In this document: piece after piece, positions 1 through 8,466 of the stretch
How positions within the stretch are numbered: the stretch's first letter is position 1
Layout: the number at the start of each line of letters is the position of its first letter
Assembly: GCA_038207565.1 (NCBI GenBank)
Contig: JBBQZQ010000007.1
Span: 47,256-111,255, forward strand
DNA from: JALZAI01 sp038207565
GTDB lineage: Bacteria > Actinomycetota > Actinomycetes > Mycobacteriales > Jatrophihabitantaceae
Direction of reading: 5' to 3'
DNA length: 64,000 nt
Notes under the pieces: generated by a model
What the model saw: the letters and a program-made list of their open reading frames with translations, nothing else
The model's database searches: none
Told to the model about the DNA's origin: nothing
Translations under genes and position numbers: made by a program

Positions 1-972
1 GCCGCGCCCGCGTCCGCGAGCGGCAAGATCTTCATCGACAGCGCGCTGGCGATAAACCGGCAGGCCGGCACCGTCACCCTGCCGATGTACCGAGGGATGG
101 CACACGGACGCACCGTGTGGTACGTCCTCACCGAGTCCTCCAACAAGGAGCAGGCCGAGCGGCTGGGCATCAACACGGCGGAGAAGCTGACTATCGCCCT
201 CGGCACCCGGGCCGTGCAGCATGCCCGGGGGGACGTGCGCAACCTCACGTTCGACGACACCGTGGACTTCTCGCCCACGCGGGTCGTGGTGCCCGGCCCG
301 ACCGGCTTCCCGCCGGCGAAGGCAGTGCCCGGCGCCCGCGGCATCGGAGCGTACAGCCCGCTGGTCACCCCGGACGGGCACACCGTGCTCAACGCCACCC
401 ACGTCGCCAACGCCAGCGGCAAGCACGACGCGGTCGTGGCGATCGATTACGGCCGCCGGCGGGTCACCCTCGACACGTTCAACGGGTTCTACGACGGCAA
501 GCCGATCCAGTACCTGCACCAGGAGGGCTCGGTCGAACTGATCGCCGCGATCGAGGGATCGACCTTCGCGCCCAACCTCAACGCCGCCCCCAGGGTGGCC
601 GACCAGAGCCGCGACACCTCTGCCCGCGCCGCGATCTTCCCGATCGTGAACGGACCGCTGGGGGTCAACAACCCCGAGCGACAGGGCCTGCAGTCCGCGC
701 TGCTCGGCCAGGGCGACCCGCTGAACATCACCTCGGAGGAGCCCGACTCCAACGACTACAGCCCGGTCTGGGATATCCACCCCGCGGTGTGGACGCCGGC
801 CGCGATCCGCGCGGGCGAGCGCAAGCGGTTGACCAGCGACGAGCAGATCACCCGCGGCATCGAGCACGGCGAGCTGACGAGTGGGGGCGCCGGCCCGCGC
901 AATGAAGAGTTCGGCGGGATCCGGGCACTGCCGGGCATCTCCAACTGCCCGATCGTGCTCGAGCTGAGCTAG
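1..972 (+). CDS. Secreted-family protein of unknown function (5' truncated by window edge)
   Basis: The frame is open from base 1, so the N-terminus lies outside the window. About 323 residues are visible. I do not recognise a named family, but the protein is clearly related to the complete protein at 62519-63877: both share a DFSPTRV-VPGPTGFP block, a YSP block in the middle, and a YSP-WD-VWTP-A-R block near the C-terminus. The homologous part begins at once (FIDSALAINRQAGTVTLPMY against TLESALRVDLSRETVRLPLY), so only a signal peptide and a short leader are probably missing. The paralogue has a clear signal peptide, so export is inferred. It ends in NCPIVLELS. The next gene runs on the opposite strand, so this is a 3' end facing a convergent neighbour. 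Confidence 0.75.
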   Translation, partial: AAPASASGKIFIDSALAINRQAGTVTLPMYRGMAHGRTVWYVLTESSNKEQAERLGINTAEKLTIALGTRAVQHARGDVRNLTFDDTVDFSPTRVVVPGPTGFPPAKAVPGARGIGAYSPLVTPDGHTVLNATHVANASGKHDAVVAIDYGRRRVTLDTFNGFYDGKPIQYLHQEGSVELIAAIEGSTFAPNLNAAPRVADQSRDTSARAAIFPIVNGPLGVNNPERQGLQSALLGQGDPLNITSEEPDSNDYSPVWDIHPAVWTPAAIRAGERKRLTSDEQITRGIEHGELTSGGAGPRNEEFGGIRALPGISNCPIVLELS

Positions 973-1090
973 GTCGACCAGGCACCCGGTACGACCTCGG
1001 GGAATCCGCCAGGTTTCCCTGGATCGGCGAGTGGTTACGAGCGGTGGGCAAACGCCGTCCGGTGCTGCCCTGGCGCAGGGCCCCTGGTCG

Positions 1091-2161
1091 TCAGTCCACC
1101 GGCGTGCGGTCGTCGAGCCAGGTGATGCGCTCGAAGCCGTAGGCACGTGCCGCCTCGCGGGCCTCGCCGAAGAGGGTCTGCATCTCAGCTCGCAGCACAA
1201 ACTCGCCGTGGACGTTGTAGAGCGAAAGCAGGACCGCGATATCACCGGATTGCAATGTGTCCAGCGGTAACTCCGCCCGGCCGCCGCCGAAGGTCGTCGT
1301 GATCAGCGTTCCGCCCCACGCGAGGGGCTTACGCGACTCCGAGAACGCGTACAGGACCAGCCGCCGCACATCGGTGCACTGACGCAGGTCGAGCGCCACT
1401 CGTTCGAAGCGCTCGTGGCTGGCAAGAATCACCGGACGCCGGGAGTTCGGGGGCGCCACCCGGTTGCCCTGAGCCAACTGCACGGTCGAGCAGGGGCCGG
1501 AGAACAGCTCATAGATCGCGCCCAGCCGCAGATCGCCGACTTCGGCAGAACACGCGGCGTCGAAGGTCAGCGAACCGATGCCGGTCTGCAATCGGCTCAG
1601 GGTGCAGGTGGGCTCGGTCGGGGACAGCAGCAAGCGCTCGCCGGCGTGCACCCGGACCTCCGCGCGCGTACGACGCGAAGGCCCGCTCGACGGTCCGGGA
1701 ACCGGGGTCGCCGCCCGCGGGTGCGGGGGCGGCGCATCGTCCAGATCGAGCGAGACGGACGACCTGCGTGCAGTTGGGGTGGCCGGGGGCGGCGCGGACG
1801 GCGCGTCGAGGTCCAGCGACGACGAAGCAGCGCGAACCGCAGGTGCGGGCGTGGCAGGTGCGGGCGTGGCAGGTGCCGGCGTGGGAGCTGGGTGCCGGGC
1901 CGGCGGGGCATCCAGATCCAACGACGACGACGGCGATGATGGCGATGACGACGCGGTCGCGGCCCGCCTCGAGACGGACGCAGCGGCGGGCACAGCGGCG
2001 GGCACAGCAGCCGGCGCTGGTGCCGGGTCGGCGCGACGGGGGGGACGGGTGGCGCGTCCGGAGATGAAGTCCGCCAGAGCGGGCGGCGCCTTCGGTCGCG
2101 ACCGGTGACGCAGCCAGGGCAGATCGCCGCGGGCCGGAGCACTCGACGGGTCGAGAGGCAT
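1091..2161 (-). CDS. TerD-domain protein with long proline-rich linker and repeated SLDLD motif
   Basis: 356 residues. Residues 1-40 contain a short conserved-looking head (LPWLR, ADFISGR). Residues 40-165 are a low-complexity Pro/Ala/Ser linker holding three copies of the short motif SLDLD followed by acidic/Ala/Pro residues (about 80-86, 115-121, 137-143). Residues 170-356 resemble a divergent TerD domain (strands around IGSLTFDAACSAEVGDLRLG and IAVLLSLYNVHGEFVLRAEM). TerD domains bind Ca2+ and work in tellurite/stress resistance systems with TerC and TelA. The start codon overlaps the stop of the TerD gene upstream (TGATG), so the two are translationally coupled. The linker suggests a scaffold role; that is inference. 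Confidence 0.7.
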   Translation of the reverse strand: MPLDPSSAPARGDLPWLRHRSRPKAPPALADFISGRATRPPRRADPAPAPAAVPAAVPAAASVSRRAATASSSPSSPSSSLDLDAPPARHPAPTPAPATPAPATPAPAVRAASSSLDLDAPSAPPPATPTARRSSVSLDLDDAPPPHPRAATPVPGPSSGPSRRTRAEVRVHAGERLLLSPTEPTCTLSRLQTGIGSLTFDAACSAEVGDLRLGAIYELFSGPCSTVQLAQGNRVAPPNSRRPVILASHERFERVALDLRQCTDVRRLVLYAFSESRKPLAWGGTLITTTFGGGRAELPLDTLQSGDIAVLLSLYNVHGEFVLRAEMQTLFGEAREAARAYGFERITWLDDRTPVD

Positions 2162-2724
2162 CAGAGCGACACGCCGTAGTCGCTGGCGATGCCGGCGATG
2201 CCCTTCGAGTAACCCTGTCCGAGCACCTTGAACTTCCAGCCACCGTCGTGCCGGTACACCTCGCCCAGCGCCAGCGCGGTCTCCTCGCGCAATACGGTGG
2301 CCAGTTCCTCCGAGCGGACCAATTCAGCGTTGTCGGCCAGGTTCAGCACCCGCACGCGGCAGGACTTCAGCTGTCCCAGGGTGCGCCGCTGCGCCGGGCC
2401 GTCGTTGACATAGATCACGATCACCACGCGCTCGACCTGGGCCGGCACCGACCCCAGGTCGATCTCCACCTGCTCCTGATCGCCACCGAGCGCCTGCTCC
2501 AGTTTCTGCACCGACAGATCGGGTGAGCTGAGCTGGTTGAAGAAGACGAAATGATCGTTGGACAGCGCCCGGTTGGCCGAATCGGTCAGGATCGTCGCCA
2601 TCACCAGGTTGTCCGCGAGAGCCGACTCGTGGCCCGCGTTCCAGCTGACACCGACGACCAGTCCACGCAGATTGGGGATCTCCCGCGTGAGGGCGACATT
2701 CGCGCCCCGCTTCATCTCAGCCAT
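2161..2724 (-). CDS. TerD family protein
   Basis: 187 residues, the usual TerD length. It begins MAEMKRGANVALTREIPNL, the typical KG-NV-LT N-terminus, and ends GQGYSKGIAGIASDYGVSL, the typical TerD C-terminus. It differs from the other copies in the first Ca2+ loop: where they read DLDAS it reads NLVMATIL, and the GDN-GEG-GDDE loop is replaced by QKLEQALGGDQEQ. Calcium binding is therefore doubtful. It lies directly downstream of the XpaC-like gene (2725) and overlaps the proline-rich TerD gene by one base, within a minus-strand run reaching back to 8302. It most likely acts with TelA and the membrane protein of the cluster in a cytoplasmic stress complex. Confidence 0.9.
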   Translation of the reverse strand: MAEMKRGANVALTREIPNLRGLVVGVSWNAGHESALADNLVMATILTDSANRALSNDHFVFFNQLSSPDLSVQKLEQALGGDQEQVEIDLGSVPAQVERVVIVIYVNDGPAQRRTLGQLKSCRVRVLNLADNAELVRSEELATVLREETALALGEVYRHDGGWKFKVLGQGYSKGIAGIASDYGVSL

Positions 2725-3207
2725 TCACAGATCCAAGTCCGAACCGCTGAACTTCGTCCGCAGGAAGCTGCCCTGCGTCATCAGCGCATCCGCGTCCTGC
2801 GCACGGGTCGCGTCCAGCAGGTCCATCGCCGACGCCCACAGCACGTCGAGCTGCTCGATCAGCGCCTGCGAGGGCGCAGTGCCGCCCGGCCGGGGAGTGT
2901 CGACCGCATCCGGGTCGAGCGCCAGGTAGGCGCGCAGCGTGGTCGGCAGATAATCGCCGAGGATGCCGTTCAGCGAGACGATCGCGCGAATGTCGAGGTC
3001 GCGGTCCGCGGAGGTCTCGATGAGTTCGCGAACCGCGTCGAGCAGCCGCCGCGCGACGACGACCGCCTCGCTCGGCAACCGGCCCGCATTGCGGTTCACC
3101 TCGTGCACCTGCTCGAACATGCTCTTCAGCAGCGCCGCAGGAGTGTCACCCGGGTCATCCTGGACGGGCGGTGGCGCCACCGGATGACCGCGCCGCAACC
3201 ATGTCAC
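2725..3207 (-). CDS. Small helical protein, XpaC-like, partner of TelA
   Basis: About 160 residues from the GTG at 3207 (VTWLRRGHPVAPPP). A longer frame exists upstream but it overlaps telA on shadow-like Arg/Ser-rich sequence, so I prefer the internal GTG. The protein is mostly amphipathic helix and contains a GILGDYLPTTLRAYLALDP stretch resembling the YLPTTL-AY element of XpaC/YceG-like proteins (5-bromo-4-chloroindolyl phosphate hydrolysis family) that often sit next to TelA. It is separated from telA by about 31 bases and its stop abuts the TerD gene at 2724. A structural or regulatory partner of TelA is likely; direct enzymatic activity cannot be inferred. Family assignment is moderate. 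Confidence 0.6.
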   Translation of the reverse strand: MTWLRRGHPVAPPPVQDDPGDTPAALLKSMFEQVHEVNRNAGRLPSEAVVVARRLLDAVRELIETSADRDLDIRAIVSLNGILGDYLPTTLRAYLALDPDAVDTPRPGGTAPSQALIEQLDVLWASAMDLLDATRAQDADALMTQGSFLRTKFSGSDLDL

Positions 3208-3238
3208 GCAACCAACAGTAGTAGGGCGGATCGGATCG

Positions 3239-4486
3239 CTACGAGCCGATCTGCGAGGACTGACCCTCGCCGCGGCGGGTGCGCTCGAGGTACGGCTTGG
3301 CCCGCTCGATCTGGCCCTCCAGCGCCGTGACGGTCTGCGCCATGCTGTCGACGGCCTGCGCTCGGAACGTGTCAATCGTGTCCATCGTCTGGAACACGTT
3401 GTCGAACGCGGCCTGCAGCTTCTGGACGTCGATAGTGCTGCTCGCCGCCTGCTGGTTGATCTCGGCGCCCTGGATCCGCAACTGGTTCGACGTCGACTCG
3501 ATAAGGTTGGACGTCGTCGCGTTCAGCGCGCCGATCTGGTCGAGCACCAGCTTCTGGCGCGAGAGGGCCTGCGAGACGATGATCGCCGTGCGCAGCGCGG
3601 AGATGGTGGTGGTCTGCGCGCGGTCGACGCCCTTGATCAGCTCGATGTTGTTCTTTCGGACGAGATCGAGTGCCATGTAGCCCTGCACTGATACGGCCAT
3701 CTGCGTCATGATGTCCTGTCGCCGCTGACGGATGGCGAACAGCGCATCGGACTTCAATGCCGTGACGTCGTCAGTGTGCCCGGCGGATTCCAGTTCGGCG
3801 ATCTTCTGCGTGACGGCCTCGTCGAGCGCGCCGGCGAGCGCGTTGTACTCGCTCAGCTTGCCCATGGTCGTCCACATGTTGGCCTTCTCGGTCTCGATGG
3901 CGGCGTTGTCCTTGCGGAGCTCGTCCTGCCCGGAGTCGAGAGACTTGATGATCGCGTTCAGGTGCGACTGAGCCGATTCGTACTTGGCGAAGTAGCGCTG
4001 AATCTTGTCCCCGCCCGGCAGCCACTTGAGAACCTTCTTCGCGCCGGACAGATCCGCTCGGTTCGGGTCGAGCTCGGTGATCGTCCCGCGGAGATCGACG
4101 AGCGTGCTGGCGACCCGGGTCTGCGCGTCGCCGCCGCCCTTGTTGGCCTTCAAGGCCGCGGCGGGACGGTCCAACATCCGGCTGGAGACCGCTGCCGACG
4201 CACGCAGGTCCTTGTCCCCCATCGAAGTGATCGTGTCGATCTTCTTGGTGAACTCGGGGGAGCGGGCGTCGATGCTGGCCAGCTCGTCGGCGAAGGCCGC
4301 CGCCTTCTGGGCCAGTTCGCTCTTTGTCGCATCGTCGACCGGGACGGCGCCGACCGCCTGTTCCTCTTTCACCATTGGCACCGGCGCCGGGGGCGCGAGG
4401 ACGAGACCACCTGCCGCCGGGGCCGGGGCGCTCGCCGCCGCGGTAGTGCGCTGTGTCGGGGTGGAACCCAGGTCCAGCTCGGACAT
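3239..4486 (-). CDS. telA: TelA / toxic anion resistance family protein
   Basis: 415 residues, matching the TelA/KlaA family length. An Ala/Pro-rich N-terminal tail (to about residue 45) is followed by a long, almost entirely helical body containing the family-typical stretches DLRGTITELDPNRADLSG, GGDKIQRYFAKYESAQSHL and ISQALS-like helices ending in YLERTRRGE. TelA proteins accompany TerD and TerC in tellurite resistance, phage inhibition and envelope stress loci; the biochemical role is unsettled. Here it is embedded between TerD genes and the XpaC-like gene on one strand, spaced by tens of bases, so co-expression is likely. The ATG at 4486 is preceded by a weak GGAG-type site (AGGAGAT in the coding direction). 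Confidence 0.9.
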   Translation of the reverse strand: MSELDLGSTPTQRTTAAASAPAPAAGGLVLAPPAPVPMVKEEQAVGAVPVDDATKSELAQKAAAFADELASIDARSPEFTKKIDTITSMGDKDLRASAAVSSRMLDRPAAALKANKGGGDAQTRVASTLVDLRGTITELDPNRADLSGAKKVLKWLPGGDKIQRYFAKYESAQSHLNAIIKSLDSGQDELRKDNAAIETEKANMWTTMGKLSEYNALAGALDEAVTQKIAELESAGHTDDVTALKSDALFAIRQRRQDIMTQMAVSVQGYMALDLVRKNNIELIKGVDRAQTTTISALRTAIIVSQALSRQKLVLDQIGALNATTSNLIESTSNQLRIQGAEINQQAASSTIDVQKLQAAFDNVFQTMDTIDTFRAQAVDSMAQTVTALEGQIERAKPYLERTRRGEGQSSQIGS

Positions 4487-4542
4487 GTGGCGATCTCCTA
4501 GGTCGAACGAGGCGTTACTGCAACGACGGTAGTACGGCAGGG

Positions 4543-5118
4543 TCAGAGGTGAGCGCCGATGGCGGGCAGCAGATCATGGAATGTCCGCCCCGAGGCGATG
4601 GCACCGATCGCGGTCATCGACCAGCCGGAGCCGTCGCGGGCGACCTTGGACATGATCTGGGCCGTGTGCGCTCCGGACGAGGTGAGGTCGTAGCGAGCGA
4701 TCTCGGTCTCGTTGGCCTCGTCGATGAGCCGGCAGAACGCGTTCTCGATCTGGCTGAAGTCCTGGCCGGTGAAGGAGTTGACGGTGAACACGATCGTCTG
4801 CACGGCGGGCGACACCGTGGCCAGGTTCACCCGGACCGACTCGTCGTCGCCTTCCCCTGCGCCGGTGCGGTTGTCCCCCGTGTGCTGGACAGAGCCGTCC
4901 TGACTGGTCAGCTGCTGGAACCAGACCTGGTCGAGCAACCGGCCGCTACCGTCGAACAACAGCGCCGAAGCGTCGAGGTCGATCGACTGCGCACGGCTTC
5001 CGAACAGTCCCTTCTTGCGCACGGCGTCCCAACCGAGACCCATCCGCACCTGCGAGAGCGTGCCACCGCCGCTCTTGGTCAGCGACACGGTCTGGCCCTT
5101 ACTCAGATTCACACTCAC
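4543..5118 (-). CDS. TerD family protein
   Basis: 191 residues from a GTG start at 5118 with a GGGAG ribosome-binding site eight bases upstream. Both canonical TerD Ca2+ loops are present: SIDLDASALLF in the first half and HTGDNRTGAGEGDDESV in the second. The N-terminus reads VSVNLSKGQTVSLTK, as in classic TerD. Unusually, the C-terminal third departs from the GQGYS-GLAGIARDFGV ending of its neighbours and finishes FHDLLPAIGAHL. It lies upstream of telA (56-base gap) and downstream of the TerD with a proline run. The product is cytoplasmic and probably part of a multi-TerD assembly with the other copies here. Confidence 0.92.
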   Translation of the reverse strand: MSVNLSKGQTVSLTKSGGGTLSQVRMGLGWDAVRKKGLFGSRAQSIDLDASALLFDGSGRLLDQVWFQQLTSQDGSVQHTGDNRTGAGEGDDESVRVNLATVSPAVQTIVFTVNSFTGQDFSQIENAFCRLIDEANETEIARYDLTSSGAHTAQIMSKVARDGSGWSMTAIGAIASGRTFHDLLPAIGAHL

Positions 5119-5178
5119 CGGACTGCTCCCTCTCTTCGCGACCGATCGGTTATTTGCGACCGGTTATTTTGCGACCGG

Positions 5179-5883
5179 TTACTTTCGACCGGCCGCCCAG
5201 CGCATCCCCCAGCCATAGGCCTCGTCGAGCGCGCGCTGGCCGCCGTTGATGTAGTTCACCTCGCGTCGGACGACCAGTTCGCCGCCCACGTTCTCGAGCA
5301 TCGCGATCGCGCACACCCGGGCCCCCTCGCGGGGATCGTCGAGGCGTACTTCGACCTCCGGACCACGCGCCGGGAACAGCGTGGCGACACCGTTGGCGGC
5401 GGCCCAGTTGGCGGCACCCTCGTAGATGAGGGCGAACACCAATACGCGCCGGATGCGATCGGCGTGCCGCAGGTCGACGAACAGGTTCTCGCCGCCCGCG
5501 ACACTGCCCGACCGGTCGTCGCCGTCGAGCCAGATCACCGGATCGCGCATGTCGCTCGGATGCGCGAAGAACGCTCGTCCCAGCGCCTGGACGACGCCCT
5601 TCGTACCGTCGGTGAATTCCCACAGGCAGCCGAGGTCGAGGTCGAGGCCGGTGGCCGTCATCTTCTTGAAGAATCCACCGCTGGCCGGCGGGCGCGCGTT
5701 CCAGTTCAGGTTCACCCGCAGCGTCCCGACGGTCGACGAGTTCTTGGTGAGCGACACCGTCGGCGCGGACTTGGTCAGCACGACGCGGCCACCCGTGGCC
5801 GACGGCGCAGCCGGTGGTGGTGGTGGTGGTGGTGACTCGGCGGCAGGGGTTGCCGCAGGACGTTTGGTGTAGTCGATGCCCAT
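5179..5883 (-). CDS. TerD-like protein with polyproline N-terminal run
   Basis: 234 residues. Residues 1-30 form a flexible head that includes seven or more consecutive prolines encoded by a CCA microsatellite (5813-5833). The rest is a divergent TerD fold: TKSAPTVSLTKNSSTVGTL, the first loop TGLDLDLGCLWEFTDG, and SGSVAGGENLFVDLRHAD where typical TerD has GDN-GEG-GDDE. The DLDLGCLWE variant is typical of the TerD-like subgroup often paired with stress genes in actinobacteria. The C-terminus ends GWGMRWAAGRK. It sits 16 bases downstream of the DUF475 membrane gene, so the two are probably co-transcribed. Confidence 0.85.
   Translation of the reverse strand: MGIDYTKRPAATPAAESPPPPPPPAAPSATGGRVVLTKSAPTVSLTKNSSTVGTLRVNLNWNARPPASGGFFKKMTATGLDLDLGCLWEFTDGTKGVVQALGRAFFAHPSDMRDPVIWLDGDDRSGSVAGGENLFVDLRHADRIRRVLVFALIYEGAANWAAANGVATLFPARGPEVEVRLDDPREGARVCAIAMLENVGGELVVRREVNYINGGQRALDEAYGWGMRWAAGRK
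5813..5833. repeat. Trinucleotide microsatellite (GGT)7 inside TerD-like gene
   Basis: Seven perfect copies of GGT on the plus strand encode a run of prolines on the minus strand. A trinucleotide unit can change copy number without shifting the frame, so it could only vary linker length. Confidence 0.95.
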
Positions 5884-5899
5884 CGCAGACCGCCTTCGC

Positions 5900-6994
5900 T
5901 CAGACCGGCGCAGATTCGATTTCGAGCTCGTGGGATTCCTGGGGTTCGCGCCGGTTGCGTAGGACCGAGGAGATGAATGCAGCGGCGATGAACCCGACGC
6001 CGATCAGGCCGGTGACGACTTCGGGAACCTCGTACTTGATGGTGATCAACAGCAGGACAGCCAGTGCGCCAATTGCCCAGAGCGCCCCGTGCTCGAGGTA
6101 GACGTACTCCGACAGCGTCCCTTTGCGCACCAGGAACACCGTCAGCGACCGGATGAACATCGCGCCGACACCCAGGCCGATGGCGATGATGATCGGGTCA
6201 GAGGTGATCGCGAACGCGCCGACCACCCCGTCGAAGCTGAACGACGCGTCCAATACTTCGAGGTAGAGAAAGAGGAAGAACGCCGCCTTGCCGACGACGC
6301 CCATGGTCTTGCCGCGCGAGGATCTCTCGGCGCCGTCCTCCGCGTCGTCGGCTCCAACGTCGAAGAACTCGCCGAGGCTGTTGACGATCAGATAGGTCGC
6401 CATGCCGAGCGCGCCCGAGGCCAGGACTGTCGCCACCTTGTGTTCCGGGGCCAGCGTCTCGGCCGCGACGAACAGCACCACGAGCGAGACGACCACCGAC
6501 AATTGGTCCAGTTTGCCGATCCTGGCAAGCACCTTCTCGATCGGCGTCAACCAGGTGATCTCGCGTTCCTCGAAGATGAAATCCAAGAAGAGCAGCAGCA
6601 GGAAGATCCCGCCGAACGCAGCGATCGCGGGGTGCGCCTCGTGCAGCAGGTAGCCGTAGGTGCCCTTCTTGGCCGCGTCGCCCTTCTCCAACGCCAGTCG
6701 GACCGCCTCGACCGGCGAGAGCTTGGCAGTGATGCCGACGATCAACAGCGGGAACACCAGCCGCATGCCGAAGACGGCGATCGCGACGCCGACGGTCAGG
6801 AAGATCTTCTGCCAGAAAGCGCTCATCCGTTCGAGGACGGTCGCGTTGACCACCGCGTTGTCGAACGAGAGTGACACTTCCAGGATGGCGAGGATCGCGG
6901 TCACGGCCAGGCCGGTGGTACCTCCGTAGAGGAATCCGAGGATCAGTCCGATCGCGGCGATGACCAGTGAGCCGCCGAAGGTACGCAGAAACAT
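5900..6994 (-). CDS. TerC-related integral membrane protein (DUF475 type)
   Basis: 364 residues with about nine hydrophobic segments. It shows the pseudo-twofold acid-in-membrane signature of the TerC/DUF475 group: EVSLSFDNAVVNATVL near residues 39-54 and LDASFSFDGVVGAFAI in the second half. The loop between them is charged (EREITWLTPIEKVLARIGK). TerC proteins are thought to export or handle metal ions such as Mn2+ and provide the membrane anchor for TerD/TerB complexes. The gene lies in the middle of the Ter cluster, 12 bases downstream of one TerD gene and 16 bases upstream of another, on the same strand. The start ATG at 6994 gives the hydrophobic N-terminus MFLRTFGGSLVIAA. Confidence 0.9.
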   Translation of the reverse strand: MFLRTFGGSLVIAAIGLILGFLYGGTTGLAVTAILAILEVSLSFDNAVVNATVLERMSAFWQKIFLTVGVAIAVFGMRLVFPLLIVGITAKLSPVEAVRLALEKGDAAKKGTYGYLLHEAHPAIAAFGGIFLLLLFLDFIFEEREITWLTPIEKVLARIGKLDQLSVVVSLVVLFVAAETLAPEHKVATVLASGALGMATYLIVNSLGEFFDVGADDAEDGAERSSRGKTMGVVGKAAFFLFLYLEVLDASFSFDGVVGAFAITSDPIIIAIGLGVGAMFIRSLTVFLVRKGTLSEYVYLEHGALWAIGALAVLLLITIKYEVPEVVTGLIGVGFIAAAFISSVLRNRREPQESHELEIESAPV

Positions 6995-7006
6995 GAATCA
7001 GTCAGC

Positions 7007-7585
7007 TCAGCCGACGTTGACGCCGAAGTCGCGGGCGATGCCTGCGAGCCCCGTGCTGTAGCCCTGGCCCACCGCGCGGAACTTCCAGTCGCTGCCGTTG
7101 CGGTAGAGTTCGCCGAAGATCATCGCGGTCTCGGTGGAGGCGTCCTCCGACAGGTCGTAGCGGGTGATCTCGGCCTCGCCCTGCTGGTTGACGACCCGGA
7201 TGTAGGCGTTGCGCACCTGGCCGAAGGACTGGTTGCGGTTCTCGGCGTCGTAGATCGACACGGTGATGACGATCTTGTCGACCTCGGCGGGGACCCCGGC
7301 GAGGTTGACCTTGATGACCTCGTCGTCGCCCTCGCCCTCACCGGTCAGATTGTCGCCGGTGTGTTCGACGGACCCGTCCGGGCTGGTCAGGTTGTTGAAG
7401 AAGATGAAGGACTCGTCGTTGAGGATCTTGGCGCTGGTGTTGAGCATCAGCGCGCTGGCGTCGAGGTCGAAATCCGTGCCGCTCGTGGTCCTCGCATCCC
7501 AGCCCAGGCCGACCAGGACAGCAGTCAGCCCGGGCGCCTCCTTCGTGAGCGAGACATTGCCGCCCTTGCTCAGGCTGACGCTCAT
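7007..7585 (-). CDS. terD: TerD family protein (canonical)
   Basis: 192 residues; the most canonical TerD of the cluster. It begins MSVSLSKGGNVSLTKEAPGL, carries both Ca2+-binding loops (DFDLDASALML and TGDNLTGEGEGDDE), the SIYDAENRNQSFGQVRNAYI segment and the ending GLAGIARDFGVNVG. It is very similar to the gene at 7727-8302, so the pair looks like a tandem duplication. It is followed 12 bases later by the DUF475 membrane gene. A GAGGA element precedes the ATG. Ca2+ binding is family knowledge; the phenotype (tellurite, peroxide or phage stress) is not visible in the sequence. Confidence 0.95.
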   Translation of the reverse strand: MSVSLSKGGNVSLTKEAPGLTAVLVGLGWDARTTSGTDFDLDASALMLNTSAKILNDESFIFFNNLTSPDGSVEHTGDNLTGEGEGDDEVIKVNLAGVPAEVDKIVITVSIYDAENRNQSFGQVRNAYIRVVNQQGEAEITRYDLSEDASTETAMIFGELYRNGSDWKFRAVGQGYSTGLAGIARDFGVNVG

Positions 7586-7726
7586 CGTTTCCTCCTGCTC
7601 GACGGTGACTTTCGCGCTGACTGTTGCTGCGGGGACGTGCTGGCCCCTCGACCCTAACCGACGAGCGAGGGGCCACGGTGGTTCCCGACGCGCCTGCGGG
7701 ACGACCAGAGCGCCTGCGGGCGCGGG

Positions 7727-8302
7727 TTACAGGGGAACGCCGAAGTCGCGGGCGATGCCGGCGAGGCCCGCGCTGTAGCCCTGACCGACGGCCCGGAATT
7801 TCCAGTCGCTGCCGTTTCGGTAGACCTCGCCGAAGACCATGGCCGTCTCGGTGGAGGCGTCCTCCGACAGTTCGTAGCGGGCGAGTTCCTTGTCGTCGGC
7901 CTGGTTCACCACGCGGATGAAGGCGTTGCGCACCTGACCGAAGGAGTGCCCGCGGCTGTCGGCATCATAGATCGAGACCGGGAAGACGACTTTGTCGACC
8001 TCGGCGCCGAGCCCGGCCAGGTTGATGCGGATCTGCTCATCGTCGCCGCCGCCCTCACCGGTCAGGTTGTCTCCCGAGTGCTGCACCGCGCCGTCCGGAC
8101 TGGTCAGGTTGTTGAAGAACACGAAGTGCCCCGGTGTGACCACCTGTCCGGCCGCGGTGCAGGCGATGGCGCTGGAATCCAGGTCGAAAGCCTGGCCGTC
8201 GGTCGTGCGGGCGTCCCAGCCCAGGCCGACAACGACTGCGGACAGACCGGGCGCCTGCTTGGTGAGGGAGACGTTTGCGCCCTTGACGAGACTGACACTC
8301 AC
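7727..8302 (-). CDS. terD: TerD family protein (canonical, GTG start)
   Basis: 191 residues when started at the GTG at 8302. That start aligns with the MSVSL starts of the neighbours and has GGAG six bases upstream; longer readings to ATG 8314 or beyond add non-conserved residues. It carries the loops AFDLDSSAIAC and SGDNLTGEGGGDDE, and ends GLAGIARDFGVPL. Close sequence similarity to the next gene (7007-7585) indicates tandem duplication, while the first Ca2+ loop differs (SSAIAC in place of ASALML). It is the first Ter gene of the minus-strand run and may carry the operon promoter in the 164 bases before it (8303-8466). Confidence 0.93.
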   Translation of the reverse strand: MSVSLVKGANVSLTKQAPGLSAVVVGLGWDARTTDGQAFDLDSSAIACTAAGQVVTPGHFVFFNNLTSPDGAVQHSGDNLTGEGGGDDEQIRINLAGLGAEVDKVVFPVSIYDADSRGHSFGQVRNAFIRVVNQADDKELARYELSEDASTETAMVFGEVYRNGSDWKFRAVGQGYSAGLAGIARDFGVPL

Positions 8303-8466
8303 GGGTAACTCCATTGCTGGTCGGGGGCACGAGGGCGTGCCGTATCTACCGATTTGCGGCCACGCAGAGCCTATCGGCGGTGACACCCCAGCCCGCACAA
8401 ACCGGATCGGACCCGCCTTCCGCGCGCGGCGACCGCGCGAGCTGTGCAGCTAACCCGCCCGCACCC

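Noticed and set aside
4453..5835. 460-residue plus-strand open frame opposite TerD genes
   Set aside because: Composition is typical of antisense shadow; both TerD genes below it are unambiguous.
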